A DNA stretch of 64,000 bases from the NCBI GenBank assembly GCA_040754815.1, contig JBFMBX010000001.1, positions 620,001-684,000 on the forward strand. Direction: 5' to 3'. The position numbers and the translations under genes were made by a program. The notes below the pieces were generated by a model, which did not search any database, was not told the DNA's origin, and was given only the letters and a program-made list of their open reading frames with translations. This document shows, piece by piece, positions 34,552 to 42,763 of this stretch (the first letter of the stretch is position 1; every line of letters starts with the position of its first letter). Source of the DNA: Bellilinea sp040754815. Its GTDB lineage: Bacteria > Chloroflexota > Anaerolineae > Anaerolineales > Anaerolineaceae.

Positions 34552-35784
34552 TTAATCCGCTGCGGTTGCCAGTTTGGCGGCAACGGCCTGTTTCAATTCC
34601 TCAACTTTGTCGGTGCGTTCCCAGGTCAGGTCCAGATCATCCCGCCCAAAGTGACCATAGGCCGCCAGGCGGCGGTAGATCGGCCGGCGCAGGTCAAGGT
34701 CGCGCAGAATTGCGCCGGGGCGCAGGTCAAAGTGTTCGTTGATCAACTGGGCAATTTCCTCATCGGGAATCGTGCCGGTGCCGAAAGTTTCCACATTGAT
34801 GCTCAACGGACGGGCAACCCCAATGGCGTATGCCACCTGAATTTCCACCCGTTCTGCCAGACCGGCAGCGACAATATTTTTAGCCACCCAGCGGGCAGCA
34901 TAAGCCGCCGAACGGTCCACTTTGGTCGGGTCCTTGCCGGAAAATGCACCGCCGCCGTGCCTTCCCATACCACCGTAGGTATCAACAATAATTTTGCGGC
35001 CGGTCAGCCCGGAATCGCCCATCGGCCCGCCAATCACAAAGCGTCCGGTGGGGTTGACATAAATTTTCATTTGATCATCCACCAGTTCGGGGGGCAGCAC
35101 CGGATAAATAACATGCCGGATGATGGCCTGCCTGATTTCTTCCTGCGAAATTTCCGGGGCATGCTGGGTGCTGATCAGCACGGTATCTACCCGGTGAGGA
35201 CGGCCGTAGCGATACTCGACGGTAACCTGCGATTTACCATCGGGGCGCAGCCACGGTAATGTGCCGTTTTTGCGTACCTCCGCCAGCCGGCGGGTGAGTT
35301 TATGGGCCAGATAGATGGGCATGGGCATCAGAGTAGGGGTTTCGTTGCAGGCATACCCGAACATCATGCCCTGATCTCCCGCTCCCACCGCTTCGATCTC
35401 TTTTTCGGTCATGGTGCCGGTCTTCGCTTCAAGGGCTTTATCCACCCCCATGGCAATATCGCCGGACTGCTTGGAAATGGCCACTTGCACGGCGCAGGTG
35501 TTGCCGTCAAAACCTTTTTCGCTGCTGTCGTAACCGATTTCTGTGACGACCCGGCGTACCAGTTCGTCAAAGTTGATTTGGGCGCGGGTGGTGATTTCCC
35601 CAAAGACCAGCACGAAGCCGGTTTTGGTCGCCGCTTCACATGCCACCCGTGAGTAGGGATCCTGCTCAAGGCAGGCATCCAGCACTGCATCGCTGATCTG
35701 ATCGCACATCTTGTCGGGATGTCCCTCTGTTACCGATTCAGAGGTGAAAAGGTAACGCGGCGAGTTCATAAAAGTGGTGTTCAT
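34552..35784 (-). CDS. metK: S-adenosylmethionine synthetase
   Basis: Makes SAM from methionine and ATP. It has 410 residues, slightly longer than the common 385-400. Signatures: SESVTEGHPDKMCDQISDAVLD (ATP site, near residue 14), GAGDQGMMFGYA (flexible-loop motif), the P-loop-like GGAFSGKDPTKVDRS and GPMGDSGLTGRKI. The start ATG has AGGAGGAA eight bases upstream. The longer open frame runs back through the terminator hairpin and is rejected. Expression is controlled by the SAM-I riboswitch and terminator directly upstream, so it is switched off when SAM is plentiful. Confidence 0.97.
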   Translation of the reverse strand: MNTTFMNSPRYLFTSESVTEGHPDKMCDQISDAVLDACLEQDPYSRVACEAATKTGFVLVFGEITTRAQINFDELVRRVVTEIGYDSSEKGFDGNTCAVQVAISKQSGDIAMGVDKALEAKTGTMTEKEIEAVGAGDQGMMFGYACNETPTLMPMPIYLAHKLTRRLAEVRKNGTLPWLRPDGKSQVTVEYRYGRPHRVDTVLISTQHAPEISQEEIRQAIIRHVIYPVLPPELVDDQMKIYVNPTGRFVIGGPMGDSGLTGRKIIVDTYGGMGRHGGGAFSGKDPTKVDRSAAYAARWVAKNIVAAGLAERVEIQVAYAIGVARPLSINVETFGTGTIPDEEIAQLINEHFDLRPGAILRDLDLRRPIYRRLAAYGHFGRDDLDLTWERTDKVEELKQAVAAKLATAAD

Positions 35785-35803
35785 TCTGCTTGATTCCTCC
35801 TGT

Positions 35804-35842
35804 AAAATAAAGTTGCCCCTTCTGGCCTCAAGGGGCAACTTT
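35804..35842 (-). terminator. Intrinsic terminator of the SAM riboswitch expression platform
   Basis: AAAGTTGCCCCTT (35842-35830 on the minus strand) pairs with AAGGGGCAACTTT (35821-35809) around an eight-base loop, followed by ATTTT. It lies between the aptamer and the metK ribosome site. Confidence 0.88.
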
Positions 35843-35862
35843 CTATTTCTAAAAGAAGTGCC

Positions 35863-35977
<115 letters not shown>

Positions 35978-36013
35978 CGCCTTTTGGGGCTTATTCAATT
36001 GTTCTGGTGCAGT

Positions 36014-36042
36014 ATATTAGCACAGGTTGAAGTTCATGTCAA
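36014..36042 (-). promoter_or_regulatory. Sigma-70-type promoter of the metK leader
   Basis: On the minus strand TTGACA (36037-36042) and TAATAT (36014-36019) are separated by 17 bases, placing the start about 30 bases before the riboswitch aptamer. Confidence 0.78.
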
Positions 36043-36074
36043 CCGATTGGACCTTACAATTCCAACCAGATAGC

Positions 36075-37886
36075 TCATAATTCTGCCGAACGTGTGCGGA
36101 TGCGCTCTTTGACCTGCTCGATGAAGGCTTCTACCGGCACATCATTCTGCCGGCTGCCATCCCGGCGGCGCAGGGCAATTGTGCGGCTGTTGACTTCCTG
36201 ATCACCCACTACCGCCATGTAGGGGATTTTTAGCAGCTGCGCGGAACGAATCTTGGCGTTCATGCGGTCCTGCCCCAGATCCGCTTCGGCACGGATACCG
36301 GCGGCGCGCATTTCCCGCTCCAGCTGGCGGGCATATTCATTGTGTGAATCGGTGATCGGAATGATGCGCACCTGCTCCGGCGAGAGCCAGACCGGGAAAT
36401 TGCCGGCGTAATGTTCCAGCAGGAAACCAACCATGCGCTCATGCGTGCTGAGCGGCGCCCGGTGAATGCACAGCGGCGTTTCTTCCTCACCATGCCGGTT
36501 GATAAAGGTCAGGTTGAAACGCTCAGGCACGGCAAAGTCCACCTGATTGGTGGCAAGGGTGAACTCGCGCCCGATGGCGCTCCAGATTTGCACATCAATC
36601 TTCGGGCCGTAAAAAGCCGCTTCATCTGCCGCTTCCACGAACGGTACACCGCCGTTGCGCATCGCACTGCGCACCATTTCTTCTGTCTTCAACCACAGCC
36701 GCTCGTTATCCACGTACTTTTTACCCAGTCCGCGTTTGTGGTGGGTGCTGAGGCGCATGACGTACTTATCAATGCCGAACAGGGCAAAATATTTCAGGTA
36801 AAGTTCAACCACCGCCAGAAACTCCTGCTCGAATTGTTCTTCCGAGCAGTAGATATGGGCATCGTTCATCTGCATCGAACGCACGCGCATCAACCCAAAC
36901 AATTCACCGCTTTTTTCATAACGGTAGCAGGTGCCGTATTCGGCCAGACGGATGGGCAGATCGCGGTAACTGCGCGGCTTTGCTGCATAGATTTTATGGT
37001 GGAAGGGGCAGTTCATCGGTTTGACATAATAACGCACACCTTCCAGTTCCATCGGTGGATACATGCTTTCGGCATAATACGGCAGGTGACCGCTGCGCAG
37101 GAAGAGATCTTCTTTGGTCAGGTGCGGCGTGCGCACGCGCTGGTAGCCGGCCTGTTCTTCCATTTCTTTGGCCAGTTTTTCCAGTTCCTCGATGATCACC
37201 CCACCACGCGGCAGCCAGAGCGGTAACCCCGGCCCAACCTCATCATCAAAGATGAAAATTTCCAGATCCTTGCCCAGTTTGCGGTGATCGCGCTTTTTGG
37301 CTTCTTCCAGCATTTGCAGGTAACGATCCAGTTCCTCTTTGGTACGCCACGCCGTTCCGTAAATGCGCTGCAATTGCGGGTTCTTTTCATCCCCGCGCCA
37401 GTAGGCACCGGCTACACTCATCAGTTTGAAGGCAGAAGGGTTGATTTGAGAGGTGTTCTGCACATGCGGTCCGCGGCATAAATCCACAAAATTTCCATGC
37501 GTGTAAATGGAAATTTCGGGCTTATCATCCAGCGGCTGGCCGTGTTCATCGGTTTCGCCGCGTTCCAAATCATTGATCAATTCCAGTTTATAGGGCTGAT
37601 TGGCAAAGATTTTACGGGCTTCATCCGCACTGACCACTTTGCGGACAAAGTCGTATTTGCCAGCCACAATCTGCCGCATGCGTTTCTCAATTTTTTCCAG
37701 ATCTTCGGGAGTGAGCGTGCGGGGCAGGTCGAAATCATAGTAAAAGCCGTTTTCCACCGGAGGCCCGATGGTGTATTTGGCTTCCGGGAACATTTCCAGT
37801 ACCGCCTGCGCCATAATGTGGGACAGCGAATGGCGAATACGATATAACTCGCTGTCTTCATATCGTTCTTGATTGTTCTGATCCAT
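36075..37886 (-). CDS. thrS: Threonyl-tRNA synthetase lacking the TGS domain
   Basis: Charges tRNA-Thr and edits mis-charged serine. It has 603 residues against about 640 in E. coli. The protein starts at the editing domain (HSLSHIMAQAVLEMFP, residues about 19-34), so the usual N-terminal TGS domain of about 60 residues is missing. Upstream of the start are GGAGGTGAAGT and a TATAAT (37910-37915), so this is a true start. The class II core has the zinc ligands Cys in MNCPFHH, His in NDAHIYC and His in PLSTHERM. Motif 2 reads YEKSGELFGLMRVRSMQ. A C-terminal anticodon-binding domain follows (about 500-600). No T-box leader was recognised. Confidence 0.95.
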   Translation of the reverse strand: MDQNNQERYEDSELYRIRHSLSHIMAQAVLEMFPEAKYTIGPPVENGFYYDFDLPRTLTPEDLEKIEKRMRQIVAGKYDFVRKVVSADEARKIFANQPYKLELINDLERGETDEHGQPLDDKPEISIYTHGNFVDLCRGPHVQNTSQINPSAFKLMSVAGAYWRGDEKNPQLQRIYGTAWRTKEELDRYLQMLEEAKKRDHRKLGKDLEIFIFDDEVGPGLPLWLPRGGVIIEELEKLAKEMEEQAGYQRVRTPHLTKEDLFLRSGHLPYYAESMYPPMELEGVRYYVKPMNCPFHHKIYAAKPRSYRDLPIRLAEYGTCYRYEKSGELFGLMRVRSMQMNDAHIYCSEEQFEQEFLAVVELYLKYFALFGIDKYVMRLSTHHKRGLGKKYVDNERLWLKTEEMVRSAMRNGGVPFVEAADEAAFYGPKIDVQIWSAIGREFTLATNQVDFAVPERFNLTFINRHGEEETPLCIHRAPLSTHERMVGFLLEHYAGNFPVWLSPEQVRIIPITDSHNEYARQLEREMRAAGIRAEADLGQDRMNAKIRSAQLLKIPYMAVVGDQEVNSRTIALRRRDGSRQNDVPVEAFIEQVKERIRTRSAEL

Positions 37887-37981
37887 ACTTCACCTCCACG
37901 AAGTACCCTATTATATCAAAAAGCCAAACCATCATCGAGAGAAAAATTTAGCAACCATGATTTTCACCCTTAAAACGATCG

Positions 37982-38007
37982 GGGTTGGGCAATGGGCTGC
38001 CCAACCC
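37982..38007 (-). terminator. Hairpin after the nicotinamidase gene
   Basis: GGGTTGGGCA (37982-37991) pairs exactly with TGCCCAACCC (37998-38007). On the minus strand a short TTTT follows after a few bases, so it may terminate the gene ending at 38041. Confidence 0.55.
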
Positions 38008-38040
38008 GGGTTTTCCTCAGCCTTTCTACCCGTACAATCG

Positions 38041-38748
38041 CTATACGATTCGGGCAACCACCTCAATACCGTTCAGGGCCATGTGATAGAGAAAGATAGC
38101 ATGGAGCAAATCCCCATCGTGCGGTAAACCGCCTTCCTTTTGGGCGGCTTCGATAGGGCGGTGGTAGGTTTCCACTGCGTTGGCCGGTACAATGATGCGC
38201 CGGTGGCGCTGACGGGCATTGGCATCCAACCTCAGGTGCATGGCTAACTGGTAGGTACACAGGTCGGTGCAGTCCCCTACTGCAATAAAGGTATCCACTT
38301 CCGGGTTTTCTTCCAGCCAGCGGTTCAGTGCGGTGTTCAAACCGGTTGAGATGGAATTTTTCTCCAGAATGACCATTTTCTCAAAAAAAGGCAGGGATTT
38401 GAACGCCGCTACCGTTTCGGCTTCGGGTGTGCCGCGCACACAGTGAGGCGGCCAGGCAGAAAATTCAACGGCATCCGGCTCATGGGCATCCTGACTGAGC
38501 AGGATATGGCGGATGCCGTGCGCCCAGGCCTTGTTGAATAATTCGACAATCGGCTCAACGATGGCAGCAATGCGGGGACTCGCCAGCGGTCCGATATGGC
38601 AGAAACCCTCGATCATATCCACAGAAAGGATGGCAACCCGTTCGGGATGGGGAGCCGCATGGGCCAGCGGTAAAACCGGAAGCGAAGCCAACCATTGTTC
38701 CACAAAATCAACGAAAGGTTTTGATCGGGTTGAAAGTGAGGTGCTCAT
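38041..38748 (-). CDS. Nicotinamidase-like cysteine hydrolase (isochorismatase superfamily)
   Basis: Likely converts nicotinamide to nicotinic acid in NAD salvage. It has 235 residues from an ATG with AAAGGAGG upstream. The catalytic triad is complete: Asp44 (LSVDMIEGF), Lys130 (LEKNSIS) and Cys164 (GDCTDLCTY). Asp87-x-His89 supplies metal ligands (SQDAHEP) and FSAWPPHCVRGT is the nicotinamidase signature. An earlier in-frame start would place 19 hydrophobic residues over the promoter-proximal repeats and is rejected. It has a near-consensus promoter flanked by two GTGT..ACAC repeats, so it is probably repressed by a dedicated factor. Confidence 0.88.
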   Translation of the reverse strand: MSTSLSTRSKPFVDFVEQWLASLPVLPLAHAAPHPERVAILSVDMIEGFCHIGPLASPRIAAIVEPIVELFNKAWAHGIRHILLSQDAHEPDAVEFSAWPPHCVRGTPEAETVAAFKSLPFFEKMVILEKNSISTGLNTALNRWLEENPEVDTFIAVGDCTDLCTYQLAMHLRLDANARQRHRRIIVPANAVETYHRPIEAAQKEGGLPHDGDLLHAIFLYHMALNGIEVVARIV

Positions 38749-38760
38749 CCTGCCTCCTTT

Positions 38761-38823
38761 GTGTAAAAAATACACAAACAACTTACAAAAAATAAAAAGC
38801 GTCAATTAGTGTATTTACAACAC
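38761..38823. promoter_or_regulatory. Twin GTGTW-N5-WACAC palindromes, possible operator pair
   Basis: Two 15-base inverted repeats, GTGTAAAAAATACAC (38761-38775) and GTGTATTTACAACAC (38809-38823), lie 48 bases apart centre to centre, between the promoter and the nicotinamidase start. One abuts the -10 box (38825-38830), the other the ribosome site. Arrangement and context suggest binding of an NAD-metabolism repressor, not identified here. Confidence 0.5.
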
Positions 38824-38824
38824 C

Positions 38825-38852
38825 ATTATAACGACTTCATAAGGTTTGTCAA
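38825..38852 (-). promoter_or_regulatory. Sigma-70 promoter of the nicotinamidase gene
   Basis: On the minus strand a consensus TTGACA (38847-38852) and a consensus TATAAT (38825-38830) are separated by 16 bases. Confidence 0.85.
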
Positions 38853-38940
38853 GTGCACTTTGCAATTTCATTAAACCGAATTTGAAGTAAATGCGGTATC
38901 ATTTAATTAATCAACCGGAAAATTACCTTACCGAAACCGA

Positions 38941-40902
38941 ATGATCTTTCGCTTTATTATTGCCCTCTTACCCTACCTGATTTCAGCGGGGATATGCATC
39001 TGGGTTGGGTGGTTTGCCAGTACCCGCAGAGATGATTCTGCGTCCCGTGCGCTGAGCGGTCTGGCATACAGCGAAGCCTTGTGGGTCATCGCGTATATTT
39101 TACAAATATTGAGCCGTCCAATTGAATTGAATTTGCTCTGGAACAACCTCCAGTTTCTGGCGGCTTCGATTGTGCCGGTTTTTTATCTGGGGTTTGCGCT
39201 GGATTACAACTACCGTCAGATTCCCCTCAAACGCCTTGAATGGAAATACATTTTTCTTTTGAGCGGCCTGCTCGTCATCTTCATCTGGACGGATAGCCTT
39301 CATGGTTTGTTCCGAATTACCCCTCACGTGGTTCAGGAAAACCTGTTTTACCGCCTTGAATTTGAGAACGGCCCCCTGTTTGGACTTTATACCATTTACG
39401 CCTATACCTTAATTGTGATCGGCACACTGTTTTTCGTGGTCAAATATATCAGTGCACCGCGTCTGTTTCGCATTCAGGTTGGTGTACTGCTGGCAGGCAC
39501 CCTCATTCCGTGGATTGTCAGCATTGTCACCGCACTGGAGTTGATTTCCCTTGAACTGCATGATATTGTTCCACTTTCTTTTGGGGTGAGCAATATCATC
39601 ATCGCCTGGGCAATGTTCCGCCATCACCTGCTTGATTTAGTGCCCATTGCCCGCGATACACTCTTTGAGAACCTTTCTGATGCGGTCATCGTGGTTGATG
39701 CCGCAAAACGTATTATTGATGCCAACCCGGCCGCCTACGAATGCCTCTCTGCCCGGCCCGAATCACTGATTGCCCGTGATATTACCAGCCTTTTACCGCT
39801 GGCTGAAAACTGGGCAAACTTTGGCATCGGACGTTCCACCCAGATCACGGAACTTTCGCTGCCCGGCAAGGGCATCACCCAGCACTATCAGGTCAAGGTC
39901 AATCGCTTGATGCGGGAAAACGGAGAAATAAGCGGCTACATCATCACACTCCATAACATCACCGAACAAAAACAGGTAGAACTTGATTTGCGCCGTTCGA
40001 TGGCGCTTTTGCAGGCCACCGTCGAATCTTCCAGTTCCGGTCTGGTAGTCTTTGATCAGGGCTTGAATGTGATCCTTTACAATAACCGTTTGAAGGAACT
40101 CTTTGACCTGCCCAATAACTGGGATAACCAGATTGATCATCACCCGGTAGATATGCTGGCCCAAAAGATGAATGATGCCACACCCTTCCTCTCAGCGTTG
40201 GAGGAGATCGTTCGACATCCAAGTGGTGAAACATCTCTCACAGCGGATTTGAAAACCGGACGGAGTGTGGATTGTTTGATGACGCCATATTATCTGGAAG
40301 GCAAGGATATTGGCTGGCTGCTCTCCTTCCGTGATGTAACCGAACGCAAAAAAGCCGAGCAGAAACTGCACGAACTGGCTATCACCGATTCCCTGACCGG
40401 GGTTTTCAACCGCCGGCATTTTTATTATGTTGCCCAAACCGAACTGGAACGCTCGCACCGGTATGATCGCAAGATGGCCATCATTCTGCTGGATATTGAT
40501 CATTTCAAGTGGATCAACGACAATTTCGGGCATCTGGTTGGCGATCAGATGCTGCAGGAACTGGCTCAGCGCTGCCGCAGCAATTTACGCATTTTTGATG
40601 CCATCGGCCGCTACGGAGGGGAAGAATTCATTATCTTACTTCCTGAAACGAGCACCGCTGAAGCGGTACAGATCGCAGAACGTCTGCGTCATGCGGTGGA
40701 AAAGATCAGCATCCCCACCGCAAGAGGAAAAGCCGCCATTACCATCAGTCTGGGGGTTTCCTGTTTTGAGCCGGGCAAACCGGTCACGCTGGACCAGCTG
40801 GTGGATCATGCCGACAAGGCGCTTTATCAGGCAAAGGAAAGCGGCCGTAACCGCGTGGCCGTGTATCAGCAGCAGCAGGATAGACTGCCCGGAATTGACT
40901 GA
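38941..40902 (+). CDS. 7TM sensor-PAS-PAS-GGDEF diguanylate cyclase
   Basis: Membrane sensor predicted to make cyclic di-GMP. It has 653 residues. Seven hydrophobic helices span 1-235, in the pattern of the 7TM module found N-terminal in histidine kinases. PAS domain 1 lies at about 240-345 (DTLFENLSDAVIVVDAAKRIIDANPAA), PAS domain 2 at about 350-470, and GGDEF at about 480-640. The active site is RYGGEEF with an RxxD inhibition site (RIFD) five residues ahead, so activity and feedback control are expected. No ribosome site is obvious before the ATG. It is the second GGDEF gene of the window and shares the GGEEF(I/V)ILLPET block with the first. Confidence 0.92.
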   Translation: MIFRFIIALLPYLISAGICIWVGWFASTRRDDSASRALSGLAYSEALWVIAYILQILSRPIELNLLWNNLQFLAASIVPVFYLGFALDYNYRQIPLKRLEWKYIFLLSGLLVIFIWTDSLHGLFRITPHVVQENLFYRLEFENGPLFGLYTIYAYTLIVIGTLFFVVKYISAPRLFRIQVGVLLAGTLIPWIVSIVTALELISLELHDIVPLSFGVSNIIIAWAMFRHHLLDLVPIARDTLFENLSDAVIVVDAAKRIIDANPAAYECLSARPESLIARDITSLLPLAENWANFGIGRSTQITELSLPGKGITQHYQVKVNRLMRENGEISGYIITLHNITEQKQVELDLRRSMALLQATVESSSSGLVVFDQGLNVILYNNRLKELFDLPNNWDNQIDHHPVDMLAQKMNDATPFLSALEEIVRHPSGETSLTADLKTGRSVDCLMTPYYLEGKDIGWLLSFRDVTERKKAEQKLHELAITDSLTGVFNRRHFYYVAQTELERSHRYDRKMAIILLDIDHFKWINDNFGHLVGDQMLQELAQRCRSNLRIFDAIGRYGGEEFIILLPETSTAEAVQIAERLRHAVEKISIPTARGKAAITISLGVSCFEPGKPVTLDQLVDHADKALYQAKESGRNRVAVYQQQQDRLPGID

Positions 40903-40980
40903 GGCCACCTCAATTAAAGCAGGGGGATTTAGTATAATAAGACTTAATTGACCAGAAAACTATAAATAGATGAAAATATT

Positions 40981-41535
40981 ATGGCTTTTGTCGTTGAACT
41001 GTATTTTGATGCTGTAGCGGAAGATAGCGTTCGCCGCATTTGGAAGATGATTGCTGATGCCGGTATCAGTTCCTCCATGCTGGATGGGGCATTCCGTCCG
41101 CATGTATCCCTCGGAGTCAGCAATCAACTCAATCTTAATGAAGCGTGCTCCGCGATGGCTTCCTTTGCCGCCTCTGTATCACCGTTCACGCTCACATTTT
41201 CAAACATTGGGGTTTTTCCTACCACCGAGGGGGTCGTGTTTCTGGGGGCGACCGTCACTCAGCAGTTGCTGAACCTGCACGCCGAGTTTCACCACGTCTT
41301 TCAAAAGTTTGCAAATGACCAGTGGGATTATTATCGTATCGGCAAGTGGGTACCGCACTGTACACTCGCATTTGGTTTACCGGCGAATAAGATTGCGGAT
41401 ACCGTTGCAGTTTGCCAGCAGGCTGCTCTGCCAATTCAGGCACAGGTGGAAGAGATAGAAGTTGTGGAAATCTTTCCCGCCTCTTTCAAAACCCTTTGCC
41501 TGTACCGGCTGGGCCATCGCACAGATGATGGTTGA
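40981..41535 (+). CDS. 2H phosphoesterase (2'-5' RNA ligase superfamily)
   Basis: 184 residues with the two H-x-(S/T) motifs of the 2H fold: HVS in FRPHVSLGV (about residue 40) and HCT in VPHCTLAFG (about residue 123). Family members act on 2'-5' linkages or 2',3'-cyclic phosphates of RNA; the substrate here is unknown. A TATAAT lies at 40933-40938; no strong ribosome site is seen. It stands alone between the cyclase gene and a membrane protein. Confidence 0.82.
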   Translation: MAFVVELYFDAVAEDSVRRIWKMIADAGISSSMLDGAFRPHVSLGVSNQLNLNEACSAMASFAASVSPFTLTFSNIGVFPTTEGVVFLGATVTQQLLNLHAEFHHVFQKFANDQWDYYRIGKWVPHCTLAFGLPANKIADTVAVCQQAALPIQAQVEEIEVVEIFPASFKTLCLYRLGHRTDDG

Positions 41536-41689
41536 TTCTGGTGCATCCTGCCGGGGAATTTTTACCGGATGGCATTTGCTTTATAAAAATCTCAACGGCA
41601 AGTCATGAGCGGAACGATAACAATTGTATGGGAATAATTTTGCATTCGTACACATCGGCTAAAATCAATCTTCAAAGGAGTATGTCGGC

Positions 41690-42412
41690 ATGTTTTCAAC
41701 ATCAACTCAACGCTGGTTCCCATGGTTCATGCTGTTTGCCCGTTTTTTCCTGTTCGCTATCGTTCAGGGATTGATCGCGTTTGTCTTTTTTCTGGCAGGA
41801 AATTCCGATCCGTGGAACGAAGCCGCACGCTGGTGGTTATTCAGTGTCATCACCACCAATCTGATCACAATTGCTTTGCTGGTGCGGTTATTTCAAGCAG
41901 AAGGCAAACGCTATCTGGACATTTTTCATTTTGAACGCGAAACAGTATGGAAAGATCTCGCTCTGGCGTTTGTCGCATTCCTCCTGGCCGCCCCAATCGG
42001 AGCTGTACCCGGCAATTTTCTGGCCGGCTTATTGTTTGGCGCAGCAGAGACCCCGGCAGCAATGATGTTTCAGCCGTTGCCCCAGTGGGCAATTCTGATT
42101 GGGTTGCTTTTTCCTTTGACGATTGCTTTTGCCGAACTTCCCACCTACTTTGGCTATGTGATGCCGCGTTTGGAGCAACAGATGGGAAAAAGCTGGCCGG
42201 CTCTGGCACTGGCAGCCGCTGGTCTGAGCCTTCAACACGTTGCCTTGCCTCTGATATTCGATTGGCGGTTCATTTTGTGGCGTGCCTTCATGTTCTTGCC
42301 TTTTGCTGTTTATCTGGCTTTGATACTTAAGTTTCGGCCAAGGCTGCTGCCCTATCTGGCGGTATGTCATTTCTTAATTGATTTATTAGCCTTGAGTACT
42401 TATACCATGTAG
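41690..42412 (+). CDS. Polytopic membrane protein, CPBP/CAAX-protease-like with incomplete motif
   Basis: 240 residues with about seven hydrophobic helices. The sequence AELPTYFGYVMPRLEQ (about 143-158), followed by LSLQHVALPL (about 178-187) and CHFLIDLLAL (about 226-235), has the order of the E/H/H motifs of CPBP glutamic intramembrane proteases. It has only one Glu and no EExxxR, so protease activity is doubtful. AAAGGAGT precedes the ATG. It has no operon partner. Confidence 0.6.
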   Translation: MFSTSTQRWFPWFMLFARFFLFAIVQGLIAFVFFLAGNSDPWNEAARWWLFSVITTNLITIALLVRLFQAEGKRYLDIFHFERETVWKDLALAFVAFLLAAPIGAVPGNFLAGLLFGAAETPAAMMFQPLPQWAILIGLLFPLTIAFAELPTYFGYVMPRLEQQMGKSWPALALAAAGLSLQHVALPLIFDWRFILWRAFMFLPFAVYLALILKFRPRLLPYLAVCHFLIDLLALSTYTM

Positions 42413-42763
42413 GCGGTTTTTCAGCCCGCACGACGCCGTTTTGGCACAGCAAAACGCGGCAATATTTTGGAGAACATATCATAAAAAAGTATAATTGCTT
42501 CATTCCTTAAAACCCATTTCAGCAAGCCAATTCTTTATGCCGGAAAGTGGAGCAGGATTCCTTTTTTGAGTAATCTTTTGGCCGGTAAAAAGTAAGTGAT
42601 GTCCCGGAAAAGGATGATGCTATACTAATAAATGACCTCGGCGTTACTTGAATAAGCGCACCGGCGTATCCGGGAATAATGAGAGACGGTAATCTGGGCA
42701 TCCCATCTCCCCTTATCCTGAAACCGGCAGGTCTTAAACTAAAAAAAATGAGTAAAATCACCT
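42413..42763. other. Gene-free stretch before ppk
   Basis: 351 bases without a credible gene. It holds a TATAAT-like box near 42490 and TATACT at 42621-42626 in the plus direction, neither with a convincing -35. Several short GC-rich segments (for example 42633-42700) could fold, but no known riboswitch core, tRNA or terminator was recognised. Confidence 0.5.

Noticed and set aside
42413..42763. Possible riboswitch or small RNA before ppk1
   Set aside because: Short GC-rich segments pair only weakly by eye and match no riboswitch core I recognise.
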